Source: Lineus longissimus (lineage: Eukaryota; Nemertea; Pilidiophora; Heteronemertea; Lineidae). Taken from it: a stretch of DNA of 64,000 nt. The number at the start of each line of letters is the position of its first letter. Position 1 is the stretch's first letter. The translations under genes were made by a program, and so were the position numbers. The DNA is taken from contig NC_088313.1 of NCBI RefSeq assembly GCF_910592395.1, forward strand, positions 13,162,437-13,226,436, written 5' to 3'. Under the pieces are notes generated by a model that saw only the letters and a program-made list of their open reading frames with translations, was not told the DNA's origin and did not search any database. Below are positions 34,896 to 47,027 of the stretch, in pieces.

Positions 34896-35729
34896 CTTCC
34901 AAGATGTTTATGCCTTCACAGAAATAGCTCTGTTGCTCGCACTTATCGAAATGATTACGATTCAGAGAGCCAGTCATATTCATGATAATTTGGGTCACAG
35001 GGTTGGACAAATTAGGTCTTCTTTATACAGCAGACGTTTGCTGCTTTGATCATTCCATCTATGTGGGCAGATTGACATTGATTTTCTACAAGTATGCAAC
35101 GAAGGCAATGATGGGAATGACGTGTCAATCAGAAACGATTGTTTTGTTGATCATGAGACGTTTTGTCGACTAGTAAAGAAAGGTGAACGACCGCGTTGGC
35201 TGTCATGGGTCAATACATCCTGAGATCGGGCTTTTTTTACTCCTCCGTCATATACAAATTTGAAATATCGACAGACGGGGTGTATTGAAAACCACACGTT
35301 ATGCCAGGATGGTGTTAATAAAGACACATATTAGAGCTGTCCAATCAGACGACTTGGTTTCGCATTCGCCTTGCTCAACTTGAGCCATTTAGGTCCGACT
35401 GATACTCGATCTGTTGCCCTTAAATGTTTAAAATGGGATCTCGGAAAGCTTGGCTGTGGAACACCATAGCCAGGAATATGACAAAGACAAACAATTTAAG
35501 TAGCTGGTGATAAGAATAGCATGTGACCAGCTTCTGAACGCAGCCCAGGTGAGGTCAAATGTCAGGTTGGTGAAAAACTGCATCAATCACTTTCTAAGTC
35601 ATTGCGACTCCAAGTGGTCTTAATCGGATTCGGCCGCAATTAAGGCCACACAAATGAAACAAAAGCTGATCAGATAAGATAATTTTGCTGCGACATCAGG
35701 TTGCCTATCAAAATAGGGCAAATTAGAGC
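34896..35729. other. No feature recognised
   Basis: No coding or repeat signal noted. Confidence 0.5.
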
Positions 35730-35737
35730 ATTCGATT

Positions 35738-36173
35738 ATGGCTGGCGCGAGTGGACAAAATTCAGAATTATGCCACGGCATAAATCAACCAATCAAAGCA
35801 TCGGATCTCGTGAATAATGGCGCGGCAGAATTCACAATTATGCCACGGCATAAATAGGAATTGTGGTGTGGCATATTTAGACCAATCAGAAGGTGGCAAT
35901 CGTATCATTTATGGTGCGGCATAAATCGCACTTCCGTCCATAAATTCGGCTCTCTGATTGGCTGTCTGCTATTACGAATATAGTCGTGGGTCTAAAACGA
36001 TTATAGTCGTGGGTTGATTCATTTATGTCGTGGTATAATTCAGATTTAATGGTCACCATAATTCATGAAATGCGGGGTTCTGATTGGCTGTCTATTATTA
36101 TGAATATAGTCGTGGTATAAATCTGATTTATCCCGACCCTTAATTCAGATATTTGTCCACTCCCGCCAGCCAT
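35738..36173. mobile_element. Foldback element, 436 bp, with 7 bp target duplication
   Basis: Ends ATGGCTGGCGCGAGTGGACA and its near-complement (TGTCCACTCCCGCCAGCCAT) are flanked by ATTCGAT at 35730-35736 and 36174-36180. The arms contain about three subrepeats of ~72 bp built on the self-complementary ATTATGCCACGGCATAAAT. They alternate with CCAATCA (left) and TGATTGGCTGTC (right). No transposase. A 7-8 bp duplication fits hAT- or P-like superfamilies, but the ends do not decide it. Confidence 0.85.
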
Positions 36174-36180
36174 ATTCGAT

Positions 36181-38383
36181 CTGACTGTGCATTTATTACC
36201 AATGTTGTGTGATGTTGAATTTATAGTTGCTCATTTCAGACGTTCTTTAATGAGGTTCAAACAATGCCCGTCACGTCTCTTGTTTACAATTGCAGCCCAT
36301 ATTGCAAATGTTATATGCAGCAGTGATTTTGAACCTACCCCAACCCTAACCCCAAGTCCCGTCATCAGGCGATCGACATGTAGACGATACTTGTCAGTTT
36401 CTTTCTAGGGCCACGTTTCACCGAGGGCTTGAAATGAAATTGCCGGGGCTCAGCACATTTCGCTCAAGTATTTCACTGATGAAAAGTGACCTTCTCTTTA
36501 AAAACAATAATTTGTTTTCTGGTGGACAAAAAGAAAATACTGTTCACAGAGAACTCGACACTAAACCAGTGGTGGCCCCTAGCGGGGGGAGGTACAGGGT
36601 TCAGATTGACCTCTGCATTAGTCTTCCTTTAATCGCCTTTTACCAATGGTTAATTTGCAGTGCAGAAAAGTAAGAGTGGCCCTGGAATGTTAGGCGACAA
36701 TAGCAAATAAGGAGGAGAGAGATGTTTTGTAGAATATCGCAGACCATGACAAGCAAACAATTTTTATAGGGCGTGTTTGATCTGTGAAATGCCCCCAAGC
36801 ACCTCATTCACATCGCTACATAGAACATATTGATGGTTCAATTAGGTGATTATCTGATTGATCGATTTATGATATTCTCTTCAGCGATTACGTGCTAAAA
36901 GTTTCCTAAACACTTCCAAGTTACAATAACAATAGTGCGACCCTGGGGTATTTTTTCAACTTTTTCATGCACACATCTTTGAATCTAGACTTGGTAGAAT
37001 GAAAAATAAATTGTAGAGGGTCCATGTGCTCACCTGTTGTCAATGAAAGGAATGTGGATATGGTAATGGTTACGCGGAGTTTGACCTCTGTGAACTTGGA
37101 GTAGGTCAAGGTCAAAATACTTATGGCTCAATGTTAAGCTAGTTCGGGTTAAATCAATGACAAACAATTGAAGATCACACGGCGAAAGTTTCTTCATGTA
37201 TTACCGACATAAGATTTTGTGGCCTTGACCTACTTACACTTATACTTCAGAGAAATAACCTGATGTATTGCAGACAGAACACCGTCCGTATAGAGATGCT
37301 AGTACGTGTATCACCACGCTCCTTATGTTCAAAGGTAATACCAGGGCCGGATCGATTCTTTCCTTCAATTATTTGACACGTATTTGAACTTAAGCCTGAA
37401 TAAACTTAAGGCCCTGCTGGTGTTAAGCAACTTCCTGGTAACGTATTTGCCCATTAAACTGCATTGGCTGAGCGCAAAGTTGTAAGTGGTCAGAAACGAA
37501 TCCCCGTTTATTTTGACTGTACACCCCGTCCAACTTGCTTATGGTCGATACGAAAACACAATTCTATTATCCCCATCCATCGATTACAAAGTCGATATTT
37601 CTGTTAAAAATGACGATCGCTTAATTAGTGAGATTACCATTGCTAATGAATCTCAACTTGCACCATTGATTATATATGACAAGCAATACTGCACGACACG
37701 CACAACTGGTGCATGCCCGGGCTGCATGGACGTGGAGACATTGAAGCACTGCAGAAATGTGGTTGCATCGTGACTGCTTGAGATGGTATTATTTAGTTAT
37801 GACCGAGTCGATACGACATAATTACTAACAATCAAGTCATAGTAGTAGCTAAATAGCTAGTATGAGCGCATTTTCGTGATTGGGACACCTCGATTGGGAT
37901 TTCCTGACCACCCACAACAGGCTACTTTAAGCTTCTGTCGAGAAAAATTATATTGTCGTGTTTTTCATTTTGTACACTTTCGATGCTCTCAAGAACCACT
38001 GAGGTGAACTTTCCACCCACATGTCAAGGTAAGAAATCGAGGAGCTATGGCCGATTGATGTATTGTAAGACATCATTACGTCGTGCAGATATTGAAATAT
38101 CTTCCTAATACAGTGATTATCTGTTTTGCGGCAGAAATAACCAACATCGTCTTCTGTGCATCGGGAAAAACACGATCGAAAACCAAATATAACCGAAGTC
38201 GTCCAAAATGACGATACATCATTGATTTCTCAGCGCTGAAGTAAAAGGTCTTATTTTTTTATTTTTTAAAATTTTATTATGAGTATTTTTGAAATACTTT
38301 TAATATAACTTACTCGGAAAACAAAGAGGGCGGGGGGGGGAAGAATTATCTCTTTTCCAAGCCGAAAATCCTGACTTAAAAGA
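36181..38383. other. No gene recognised
   Basis: A stretch at 37080-37119 (TTGACCTCTGTGAACTTGGA then AGGTCAAGGTCAAAAT) matches 57556-57590 and belongs to the same dispersed repeat as 57400-57895. The rest is unassigned. Confidence 0.5.
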
Positions 38384-38515
38384 TTCTAGTTCGGTTTTGT
38401 GCATGTACAATCCTTACAAGATTCTTAGGTCAGATCTTAACTAAGAATCTTTCTTACAAGAATCTTGCTAACTAACATTAAAGATCCTAACAAAGAATCT
38501 TATAAGAATCGTATC
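38384..38515. repeat. Cluster of AAGATTCTTA / TAAGAATCTT palindromic motifs
   Basis: At least six copies of AAGATTCT or its complement within 130 bases. The best hairpin is AAGATTCTTAG (38418-38428) with CTAAGAATCTT (38441-38451), an exact 11 bp stem with a 12-base loop. Confidence 0.75.
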
Positions 38516-41500
38516 TGGATTTCCGACCTGGGAAGCAATGTACAGTTAACATGCTACAAAACCTATAAAGATTTAGACAGCCAAGCTTTCTACATACAAT
38601 GTACTATACGCTTGGATTCTACCAGGTTAACACTTACTGACAGCGATATCGGTTCGAACGGCTCCTCGTCTTCTCGCAGCATATATGATATTCAACATTG
38701 GAGTTGAAACCACTCATCTGCATTCACCGAGACGATATTTAGCCGCGATTTGTCGGGTATTCATATCTCTTGTGCATTCAAGAGATATTGAGGGCGATAA
38801 TTCTTTGTCCCGAATATCCATAATCCTCGTCCGTTGAAGTAAATCTTCATATAATGGGAAGCACTTGTGGGCACATACTCGGGCCAGGAGGACGTGACAT
38901 CATTATCCCGCACTGTGCGGTGATCAGCCGCGGCTTACTTAGGCAGGGCATTTCCTGCAGAAGGCTATCGGAACGCTCATCACGTAACCCCGTAAAATAA
39001 CTCGAGGCAAATTGCCTGCCTAAAAACCGTCAAGGTGTGTCTTGTGACTTTGCAATCGGTGCACGCCATGGTAATTTGGTGCAGTATTGGAGAATGATGG
39101 GTGTTGACCACAGGTAGATGGAAGATTGACGAAAATTTGTCATAAGGACAGCGATAACTGGGGGGCATAACGCGTCCGATGGTCGATTTAAATACCCTGA
39201 TTTAACATCTGCGCATGCATTCCGAGGCTACTGATGTTTGTTTGCTCAACTCGGTGAACTACACGTGGTTTATTGGTGTGGGAAAATGAAGCGCATGTAG
39301 GAGACAATAAAACAAATGCATAGTTAGAGTTGCGACACCTGTCCTGAGGTCATTTTCGTTGGAAATACATTGTTTTGAGAAATTGAGAAAGTGCCTTAAT
39401 CGTGTTAAAGGCCTACGTGTATCATTTGAATTTGTATTTGATCGAAGTTGAAAGTTTCCAATTGCTTAAATTCGTACTGAAAATGAATAGTAGCCGCGAA
39501 TAAACCAAATTTTTGTTTCATTTTGCAGCTCGAGATAATAGAAGACTGCCTGAAAATCAGTATAGAATTGAGTCGAGGCCGACCTACCTTGATATTTTTT
39601 CGCACAGTATCAACGAAGCAACACGCAAAAACTACCAAAAAAGTTTGTTCCACAACTTGGCGTTAAAAATCCTGTAAGCATTTTGGTAAAGCAAAATAAA
39701 TTCGTATCTTTAGGCTGCTAGCATAATGCTTTCCGTGCTCCATTATACTCGGTCCGGCAAGCAATATTTGTATTTCCATCGAAATATTGTACTGTACTAT
39801 AGAATCGGTTGCTGCTTTTCTGGCCTAGTTTGTATGACTTTTCAGCAGAATACTTCTCCTATCTGTTGGCATGCGGGTTAAGAAAACAGAAAGTGTTGAT
39901 AGAAGTCTCTTAAAAAAATATCCACCAGCTCAGAACAGTAAGGTATGTTGACGTGCATTGGTTTATCTTTGCCGCGTTCACTGGAGTGCGTATGGTTAAT
40001 ATCATTTACGTGTAAGACCACAGAAATAGGATCGCCAAGGTCATGGGCAGTATATGCCTGGGGTCTACAATATCACATTGAAATCATTTCACAGAATTGT
40101 CTATTATACCCAGAGACTACACCAGTCTTCTAGGCAACCATCATCGGCGTACCCTCTTTCTTCTGCGTCCGAAAATAGACCCGTCCGACAAAAGGACGGT
40201 ATTTATTAAGTTGTCAAAAAAGTTAACTTCAAACCAAGTATAAAGCATATAATTGTCGTATCATAAGGAAAATCCTCTACTACGTACGATTCTTCGTAAA
40301 TTTACTGTAACATACGATGCACTGGTTGACCCTCGCATGGACGTGGCCTCGACCTTCGTGGAATTCTTGGTGGAATTTCTCTACGATAAAGTGGACTACT
40401 ACATTTACATTTGCGAACTCCCCAAGACAGCGCTCATCAAATGGTTATGAATTACAATTACGTATAAATACCGGTATAGATAATTGTACATTATATAATC
40501 TCGCTATTGCGTTGAATTTGCAGTTTGGCTGCTATAGTTGTATAAATTACACAATATGTCAACAGTGATGAACAGGGATTGACAAACGCCACATTTATTG
40601 GCAGAACTTTTAGCCGTATAAATTGCAAACAGATCGTTCCAAATTTTGCCGCTGCGTGAACAGCTTTCGAAATAGAACCAATCAGAAAAGCACCTTGCAG
40701 GACTTTCGAAAAAAATTTGCTCTAGTAAAATGATGGTAAGTTCATCCTATCACAACACTTTGCGAACTCGTAACAGAAAATGGAGCAATATGTCGATTAA
40801 TCGGAACAATCTAACGCAATCTGCTGGTTCTCACGAAGCTTTTGAAAAAGATTTGGCCTTGGTTTAAAAAGGAAACATGTACCTACCGTTTTTTGAAGTA
40901 ATCCCGAATTTCAGAAATCGGCACCTAACGCAACAGTAAACTTTCGATCAATGCTCGAACAAATTTTCCAAGAAGCAAGGTGCATACGTTTTAAGAATAC
41001 CAAGTGTAGCAAATGGGCTTATTATTTTTATTTTCACTGTTCGTCTGTGCTTTGTCTTCAAGCAACATCACTTTCAAGAAGGCAACTTCACAAAAGATTG
41101 CCAAGCCACAAAATGCTGCTTTCAACTGTTGTGCGCTGTACTTTTGGGCTACAACGCATCGGAAGGTAAAAGCCGATATATCCACAGATTAACTTTCAGG
41201 AGAATGCCATAGTTCAGACTGAAGCAAAAGATCATGCACGCTGTGAGCTGTATACCGCCACATGGTGAAAAGAAATATCAATTCGTCGCCTTTTGTGAAC
41301 TAACATTATTCATTATTCAACTTAGGTACTGTTTTCAATTCGACCATCGGTATTTGCTCATGTTCGTTCAGCGCACGCTCATATATCTATGTTTAAAAAA
41401 GAAAACATAAAAAAGGAAAAACATCTTAGACTGTCTGTTTCGCAAAGTATTACGCATGCGTCAGAGCGCCAGCTTTTATCTATCTTCCCGGCTTTGAGTT

Positions 41501-42673
41501 GGATTTGCTATTGTCAGCCAGATTAAAAAAGGTATCTCGTTTTCTATGTAAGAATTCAGAATGACAATGATACTCGTACTGCTATATAGAAATCGAAAAA
41601 AAAACAATAATGTAAAAGGATACAGCAGAATTTGTTAAAGTTAAAGGGGTTCACCGTTTGTCTTTAATCGTGTGTCAAGAAAATAAAAATGCAGTTACAA
41701 ACAATGCCACAGTAAAAAAATAACATGATTGAATTTGCCCTTTAATGTATGTCCCATCATTTTGCACTCGTTACAAATCTAACTTAAGACAGAGTGAGGA
41801 TCCCCAGCCTCTTTGTTCCCATCATGCATATGTACTCTTTGCCGGCAAACCCTCACACTGTAGAAATGGCAAGAGCAGATTCATACAAACAAATGGTAAT
41901 TGTGCATTCTCCTCTCTATTATTGTCTCTGACATACTGCCATTAAAATCTCCCTCTTGATCCAGGGGTCCAGCGTTGTCTATGGTTGCCTGGGCTCCAAA
42001 CAGATTGTTTCTTTCAACGGAACCAGGTACATGTATACCATTTATTGAACAATTATATATTGGATCTGGTGCGGTGGTTTTAAATGTCCCCGAATAAAGT
42101 ATCTCTGGGACAAAACATTCTATTATGCGTGCCCTAATAGTCTCTGCGATATTTTAAAGGTCATTGGTCTTTATTAGAACTTTACTTCAATGTATCTCAA
42201 ACTTTTATTGGCCCTTGTCGCTTTAGGCCTATCGAATTCATGAAAGCTGTTCCGTGGGGTGGATGTTATCAATATATTTTGGGGGGGAATGCTTTTGCTG
42301 TTTGTTTTGATGTCACGTCATGACAGTGAAACAACATTTTGTAATAACTGCTTTGTGGTTTGTCAGTTTTTGACACCTGATATGCTGAAATAGCCCTATG
42401 GTACGATAAGCCCATCTACTGATGGTCGTGGAAATCCATAGTGATGGTCTGCAAATATGAGAATTTTCGTTTTAACTTTACTTTTCTATATCCACGAGAT
42501 TCACTGTTTACCGAAATCTAAATGTTCCTTTTCTTGTCACGTTAAACGATTTTAGTTACCTTTTTAAACTTCACATTTATCTCTGAACGAAATTGACATC
42601 GTGCTGCCGATCGTTTGACCAATAGCACGCCAAGTTTTCTACGTAATTGTAATTAGGCTAATCTTCTTTTCTT
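38516..42673. other. No gene recognised (4.2 kb)
   Basis: AT-leaning sequence. No frame above 85 codons and no clear repeat. Confidence 0.5.
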
Positions 42674-42812
42674 GGCACTGAGCTCTTCCAGTTAGCTCAA
42701 CACTGCCCTCCACTTTCCTTACCCACATTGACTACGCTCTCTAAAACACAGTCCCCGTGTAATAAGTAATTCAGTTCGAAATCATGTCTTCTCTCATGGA
42801 GATCGTTTTTTT
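42674..42812 (+). repeat. Tandem duplication, intact unit (139 bp)
   Basis: Shares with the next unit GGCMCTGAGCTCTT, CCTCCACTTTC, TTACCCAC, then (beyond the insertion in unit 2) GTAATTCAGTTC and TCTTCTC..TGGAGATC. This unit is uninterrupted. Confidence 0.85.
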
Positions 42813-42894
42813 GGCCCTGAGCTCTTTCAAGCTCAACGACGACCTCCACTTTCATTACCCACTTTGGCAACGTTCTTTATAACATTTATAATAC
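42813..42894 (+). repeat. Tandem duplication, interrupted unit (left part)
   Basis: Left 82 bp of the second unit; it continues at 44243-44300 after the foldback element. Together the two parts make 140 bp, matching the 139 bp intact unit. Confidence 0.85.
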
Positions 42895-43088
42895 GTATGG
42901 GCGGTTATTTCCGCATAAATAGAGGTTGTCTCAAATAGACATTTTATGTCGTGTTATGACTCGAATAGACGTTTGGTGGCGCTCGTTTTAACGGAGACGT
43001 ACCTGACATAAACATATTGTGTCGTATCTCAAATAGACACACACTCAAATAGACGTTTGGTGGCGCTCGTATCTCAAATAAACATTAA

Positions 43089-43254
43089 GGGCCGAATTTA
43101 CAAAGGGTGTTTAGCTTAAAACAGCGTTTAATGTCTGAATAGACAGAGTCAGGGCCTTGCAGGGTTTCTTCATGAAAACCGCATTAGGCCCTGAAACTGA
43201 TTATGTAGAATTTACACGCGTCTAACTCTTAAACACCCTTCGTAAATTCGGCCC
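43089..43254. mobile_element. Nested Harbinger-like miniature element (166 bp)
   Basis: Ends GGGCCGAATTTACAAAGGGT then GTTTA are inverted with one mismatch. It interrupts the left arm: the corresponding right-arm sequence (complement of 43728-43755) reads AAACATATATTGTC without it, while here AAACAT and ATATTGTC are separated, with three extra bases (TAA) at the left junction. GGGCC-type ends resemble PIF/Harbinger miniature elements; the target duplication is not clean. Confidence 0.75.
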
Positions 43255-43815
43255 ATATTGTCGTGTTTTCAGATTTTTGTGTATAACTCAAATAGACGTT
43301 TGGTGTCGCTTTTTCGCAAAAATGGAAGGTCCCCAAATAGACGTTGTGTGGCGCTGGCGTGAGGCAATTCTGGAGCAAGTTTGGAATTGGTTTATCTGCC
43401 ACGACGATATTATTGTTATTGCTCTAAGCAGTGCACATGGCTATTTGCGCGCGTATCTAAGGAAAATCGAGACTTAATACCATTTCATTTTAATTGTAAT
43501 TGGATTGTCAGTGTATAGCTATGGCAGAAGAAGAGAGAAACAAGTACATCAAATGTGCATGCAATACATGCAATAGCGCCGCCGCTTACCGCAATGATAA
43601 TGTCAATATCGCTGTCGCCCTCGTTAAAATTGATTCCAGCGCCACACAACGTCTATTTGGGGAACTTCCATTTTTGCGGAAAAGCGCCACCAAACGTCTA
43701 TTTGAGTTATACACAAAAATCAGAAAACACGACAATATATGTTTATTTGAGATACGAGCGCCACCAAACGTCTATTTGAGTGTATGTCTATTTGAAAAGC
43801 GCCACCAAACGTCTA

Positions 43816-44168
43816 CTTCTTCTTCTTCTTCTTCTTCTTTTAAACTACTCTACTTCATTAATGAAGGTTGTGGCAGTTGGACAGTTTGCCCATGCACGGA
43901 GGGAAGGGTAAACGTGTTTTAAAAGTCGATGCAATGTCCAAATTAACAATTAACGTGTGGTAAACAGTTCATAATGACGTAAGTGGTGCTGGGGACATCA
44001 TCGACGCTTCTTCTCGTATACTATTCACTCGTTGGTGTGCGTCTTGTGGCCAGCAGCTTGGTTTTGAACTGGTCCACATTTCCGCATTGCTCCGGATCGA
44101 ATTGGAGTGCATTCCATTCTTTAATGGTTCTTGGGTAAAATGAGTGTTTTACGTAATCTTTGCTGCTT
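43816..44168 (-). mobile_element. 5'-truncated LINE insertion with (GAA)n tail
   Basis: Minus-strand insert of 353 bp starting inside the last codons of a reverse transcriptase (stop at 44021-44023), followed by ~180 bp of 3' sequence and ending in (GAA)8-9 at 43816-43840. TCTA flanks it on both sides (43812-43815, 44169-44172). The opposite arm shows the unfilled site, AACGTCTATTCGAG. Truncation, tail and short target duplication are hallmarks of target-primed reverse transcription. Confidence 0.85.
44021..44168 (-). pseudogene. LINE reverse transcriptase, C-terminal tail
   Basis: About 48 codons on the minus strand reading SSKDYVKHSFYPRTIKEWNA and onward through VDQFKTKLLA to a stop. The pattern SFxPRTIxEWNxL...FKxxL is the familiar C-terminal end of CR1/Jockey-like non-LTR reverse transcriptases. 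All catalytic motifs are missing because the insertion is 5'-truncated. An apparent ATG start upstream comes from the foldback arm and not from the LINE. Confidence 0.8.
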
Positions 44169-44242
44169 TCTATTCGAGTCATAACACGACATAAAATGTC
44201 TATTTGAGACAACCTCTATTTATGCGGAAATAACCGCCCATA

Positions 44243-44300
44243 AATACTGTCCCGTATAGTAATTCAGTTCAAACCGAAGTCTTCTCCCTTGGAGATCATT
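44243..44300 (+). repeat. Tandem duplication, interrupted unit (right part)
   Basis: Continues unit 2 after the foldback element: CCCGTATAGTAATTCAGTTC and onward to TTGGAGATCATT. Confidence 0.85.
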
Positions 44301-46974
44301 GTGTATTCGCGTACGTCAATAACCATCCCTCCGCTCCCACGGCCTAGCAAAGACCGACCTATGATGGATGGCAGGCTCAAATGACCCATCGCTAGATATG
44401 GCTATAACGCTCTGCTGATCACCTCCTTCCAGTCTAGCGTTCATGATATAAAGCAATGACCCGGCCCAACGCGTCTATCGATGCGGTGCCTAGGGGAATA
44501 GAGGCCATCGGACAAGAGTCGACGTCAGAAGTAAAGGTCCAAATCATTTGACCTCTCAATAGTACTGTTCAGATTTCCCTTTTTTGCTCTATCAGTATGT
44601 AATTTTCTTCATGAGAAGGGGCAGCGTTTGCGAAAATGATAGGATATGAACTTGATTAAAAGGGAAAATTAGTCGATTCGATCTGTCAATGGATAAAACA
44701 AAGACTACAACTGCGATATCAAACGTTCTTGTCGGGCAAATAGTCTTCACGACTGTCTCCCCAATGTCCATTAACTGCACAAACTGACTTCAAGCTAGAC
44801 GATTTTGACGTATAAACCACCAGCAATTCCAATGATTCGAATAGCAAAGATCCGAAAATGAACCACGTAGCCGAGAATTATAACGAATTATAGCTTTTTA
44901 GTGGTCCGATCGGAGAGGTTTGCCCGCAAGAGCCCACTCAGACTGTGTGGGACATTTACTTTCGACAACACCGACATTCCCACCTGCAGTAATACTCGAT
45001 ATGCCATTTACTGGCCAAGCTATCGTGGAGTTATCGCAATCAGATTGACAGATATCGGAGAAATGTCCAAGAAACGAGATTGCGTTGCGTGCGCTTCAGC
45101 TGAATACCACAAGATAGATAGCGTCGGGTTTTTACCGCAACAGCTGCTCTGACTGCGACAGGATTTATCAGCCTCGGATTATGTCTTTAGCAATCATTGC
45201 AAGAGAAAGAAGGCCACTCATCTTTAGACGTGAGCGCTTTAGGTAATGAATGTGAGCAGTGAGGCAGTGAGACAGTATTTTTCTGACCTTTACCTGCAGA
45301 TCTGCTATTTTTAGCACCACTGTCGACCTGATCAGACATTCTATTTATCAAGCCCTCTCTATTCATTGCAGCTTCACCAAGCAGTGCTTACATAATCATG
45401 AAGCGGCGACTATGTTTGTATGGAACCTGGGAAGAGGCATCTAAATCTATATCATAATCAAGCTGGGACAAAGCGATGTACAGGGTGATAGGCCAGGCTA
45501 ATAATACTGCCTATCATAGATGATGTGAAGTGGTATTTTTCGTATGGCCATAATTTATAATATCAAATGGCATTATTCATCTTAATATGCCTTGCAATGA
45601 GCACAGATATATTGCATTCCCTAACACACGCACCGGAAACTTTTTGCACTGCTGCCAGTTATAAACTTATGACGTGAAATAAAAGGGGTATGTCACTCGA
45701 GTACATTCCACCAAGATGAGTTTAAAATAAAAGTACGTTTCTTTGTACTACGTATTTCTCGACGGTACGTCCGATGGCGATGTATTAAGAAACGTCATGA
45801 GGCACGCTTTTTCAATGCGCCTAAGAGTCCTAAACAGTAATTCTTATAATTTGGGCGCAATACAAATTGATTGATTGATTGATTGATTGATTGACACACG
45901 GATCTTTTAATGATATCATGCTGTTTGCAGTATAGAACGATGCTTTTGAATTGAAGCGCACGTGCTTCTTTCTCTTAAAGTTCTGGTGACTTAGTATTAT
46001 GCGGGGAAGTCCTCTGGGTACTGTAAGCACGCATATCAATCAACTTACTTTGATTGGGCGATACAGCATACGCAGCGTTATTTATTCATTTACCAAGAGG
46101 TACATGTACGTGGAGAGGATAGAGAATCGACCACATAATCCTCCAGACAGAGATAGCTATATGGCTTGTATCTTGAATCTTTGTCCATACTTGTTCTTTC
46201 ACAGTCTTTGTGGCGTCGTTGTTGGCGATCCAGCTCACGTCCTTCTCATTGTCTTGATGTTTCTTTCTCACGAGTGGGCATCGTCGTGTGCTCCTTGTGC
46301 GAAATGATTGCGATCCAAAGATGTTCACCTCCTTTAACTGGTTTACAACATGAAAATGTTATTATTTTTCATCACCAATAGGATCTCAAATTGTATACTT
46401 CAGCAGTGTTGCCTGATTTCATCAATGAATTGATTTTTTTACCGATTTTGCTGCGGGCTTTCTACAAAATTTGGACACCTTCGCATACTTCATCGGATCG
46501 TGAACTGTGGAATTCTCCCAAAATCCTTAACTGCCATTAACGAACTGGTCAAGACAGGTTCAAAATTGTATTATGTCATCAAATTTTGAGGCCGAATAGC
46601 ATCTATAGAGGAATGGTTGCTAGCGTGTCTGCATTAGAAAATCCCCACTCGCTTGGTAAAGGACTACAACTACTTTCTGCTCTCTTACCAACCTTCTGCT
46701 CCATTCGTTTACTTATATATTGACGGTCTGCGCTTCATTAAGTCATTGATTGTTTCGTTTAAATTATTCAAGATCTGAAGATGTTTGGCACTTCGTTTGA
46801 GTGACGAATGCGTGGGTAGACGGTAGATGGTGAAACTGCCTCGTTTAGGAGCTTGTGCGTCTTCATCTCTCCTCATGATATATTTCATGCTGTTGGATAC
46901 TTAAAAAAAGATACTTCTGATCGACACGTTGCTCTCTAAGGAGTCATCACTATCATTATGCCATAAATTGAGGG

Positions 46975-46979
<5 letters not shown>
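44301..46979. other. No gene recognised (2.7 kb)
   Basis: Contains a (TTGA)n microsatellite at 45866-45894 and otherwise only short frames without family signals. Confidence 0.5.
45866..45894 (+). repeat. (TTGA)n microsatellite
   Basis: Seven consecutive TTGA units. The QSINQSIN string in a minus-strand frame is its translation. Confidence 0.95.
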
Positions 46980-47010
<31 letters not shown>

Positions 47011-47018
47011 TTGTATGT
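46980..47018 (+). repeat. (GTCT)n microsatellite
   Basis: Six GTCT units followed by GTTT variants, directly before the AGGTCA-rich array. Confidence 0.95.
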
Positions 47019-47027
47019 TTCACTGCT

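Larger units (their letters stand above)
42896..44242. mobile_element. Foldback element, 1,347 bp, carrying two later insertions
   Basis: The terminal ~70 bp are inverted copies with essentially no mismatch, beginning TATGGGCGGTTATTTCCGCA. Each arm holds four copies of CAAATAGACGTTTGGTGGCG C. AATAC flanks it on both sides (42890-42894 and 44243-44247). It lies in the second unit of a 140 bp tandem duplication. One arm contains a 166 bp inverted-repeat element, and the other a 353 bp LINE fragment. No transposase in the 280 bp core (43360-43640). The terminal identity suggests recent movement or arm-to-arm correction. Confidence 0.9.

Noticed and set aside
40130-40180. YADD-like string on the minus strand (GYADDGCL), as in reverse transcriptase
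   Set aside because: Flanking residues do not fit the reverse transcriptase motif and the frame closes within 20 codons.
43500-43922. 140-codon frame, plus strand
   Set aside because: Runs through the right arm of the foldback element and the (TTC)n tail of the LINE; its KRLFELY-like repeats are translated arm units.
45830-46039. Frame with a QSINQSINQSIN motif
   Set aside because: Translation of the (TTGA)n microsatellite.
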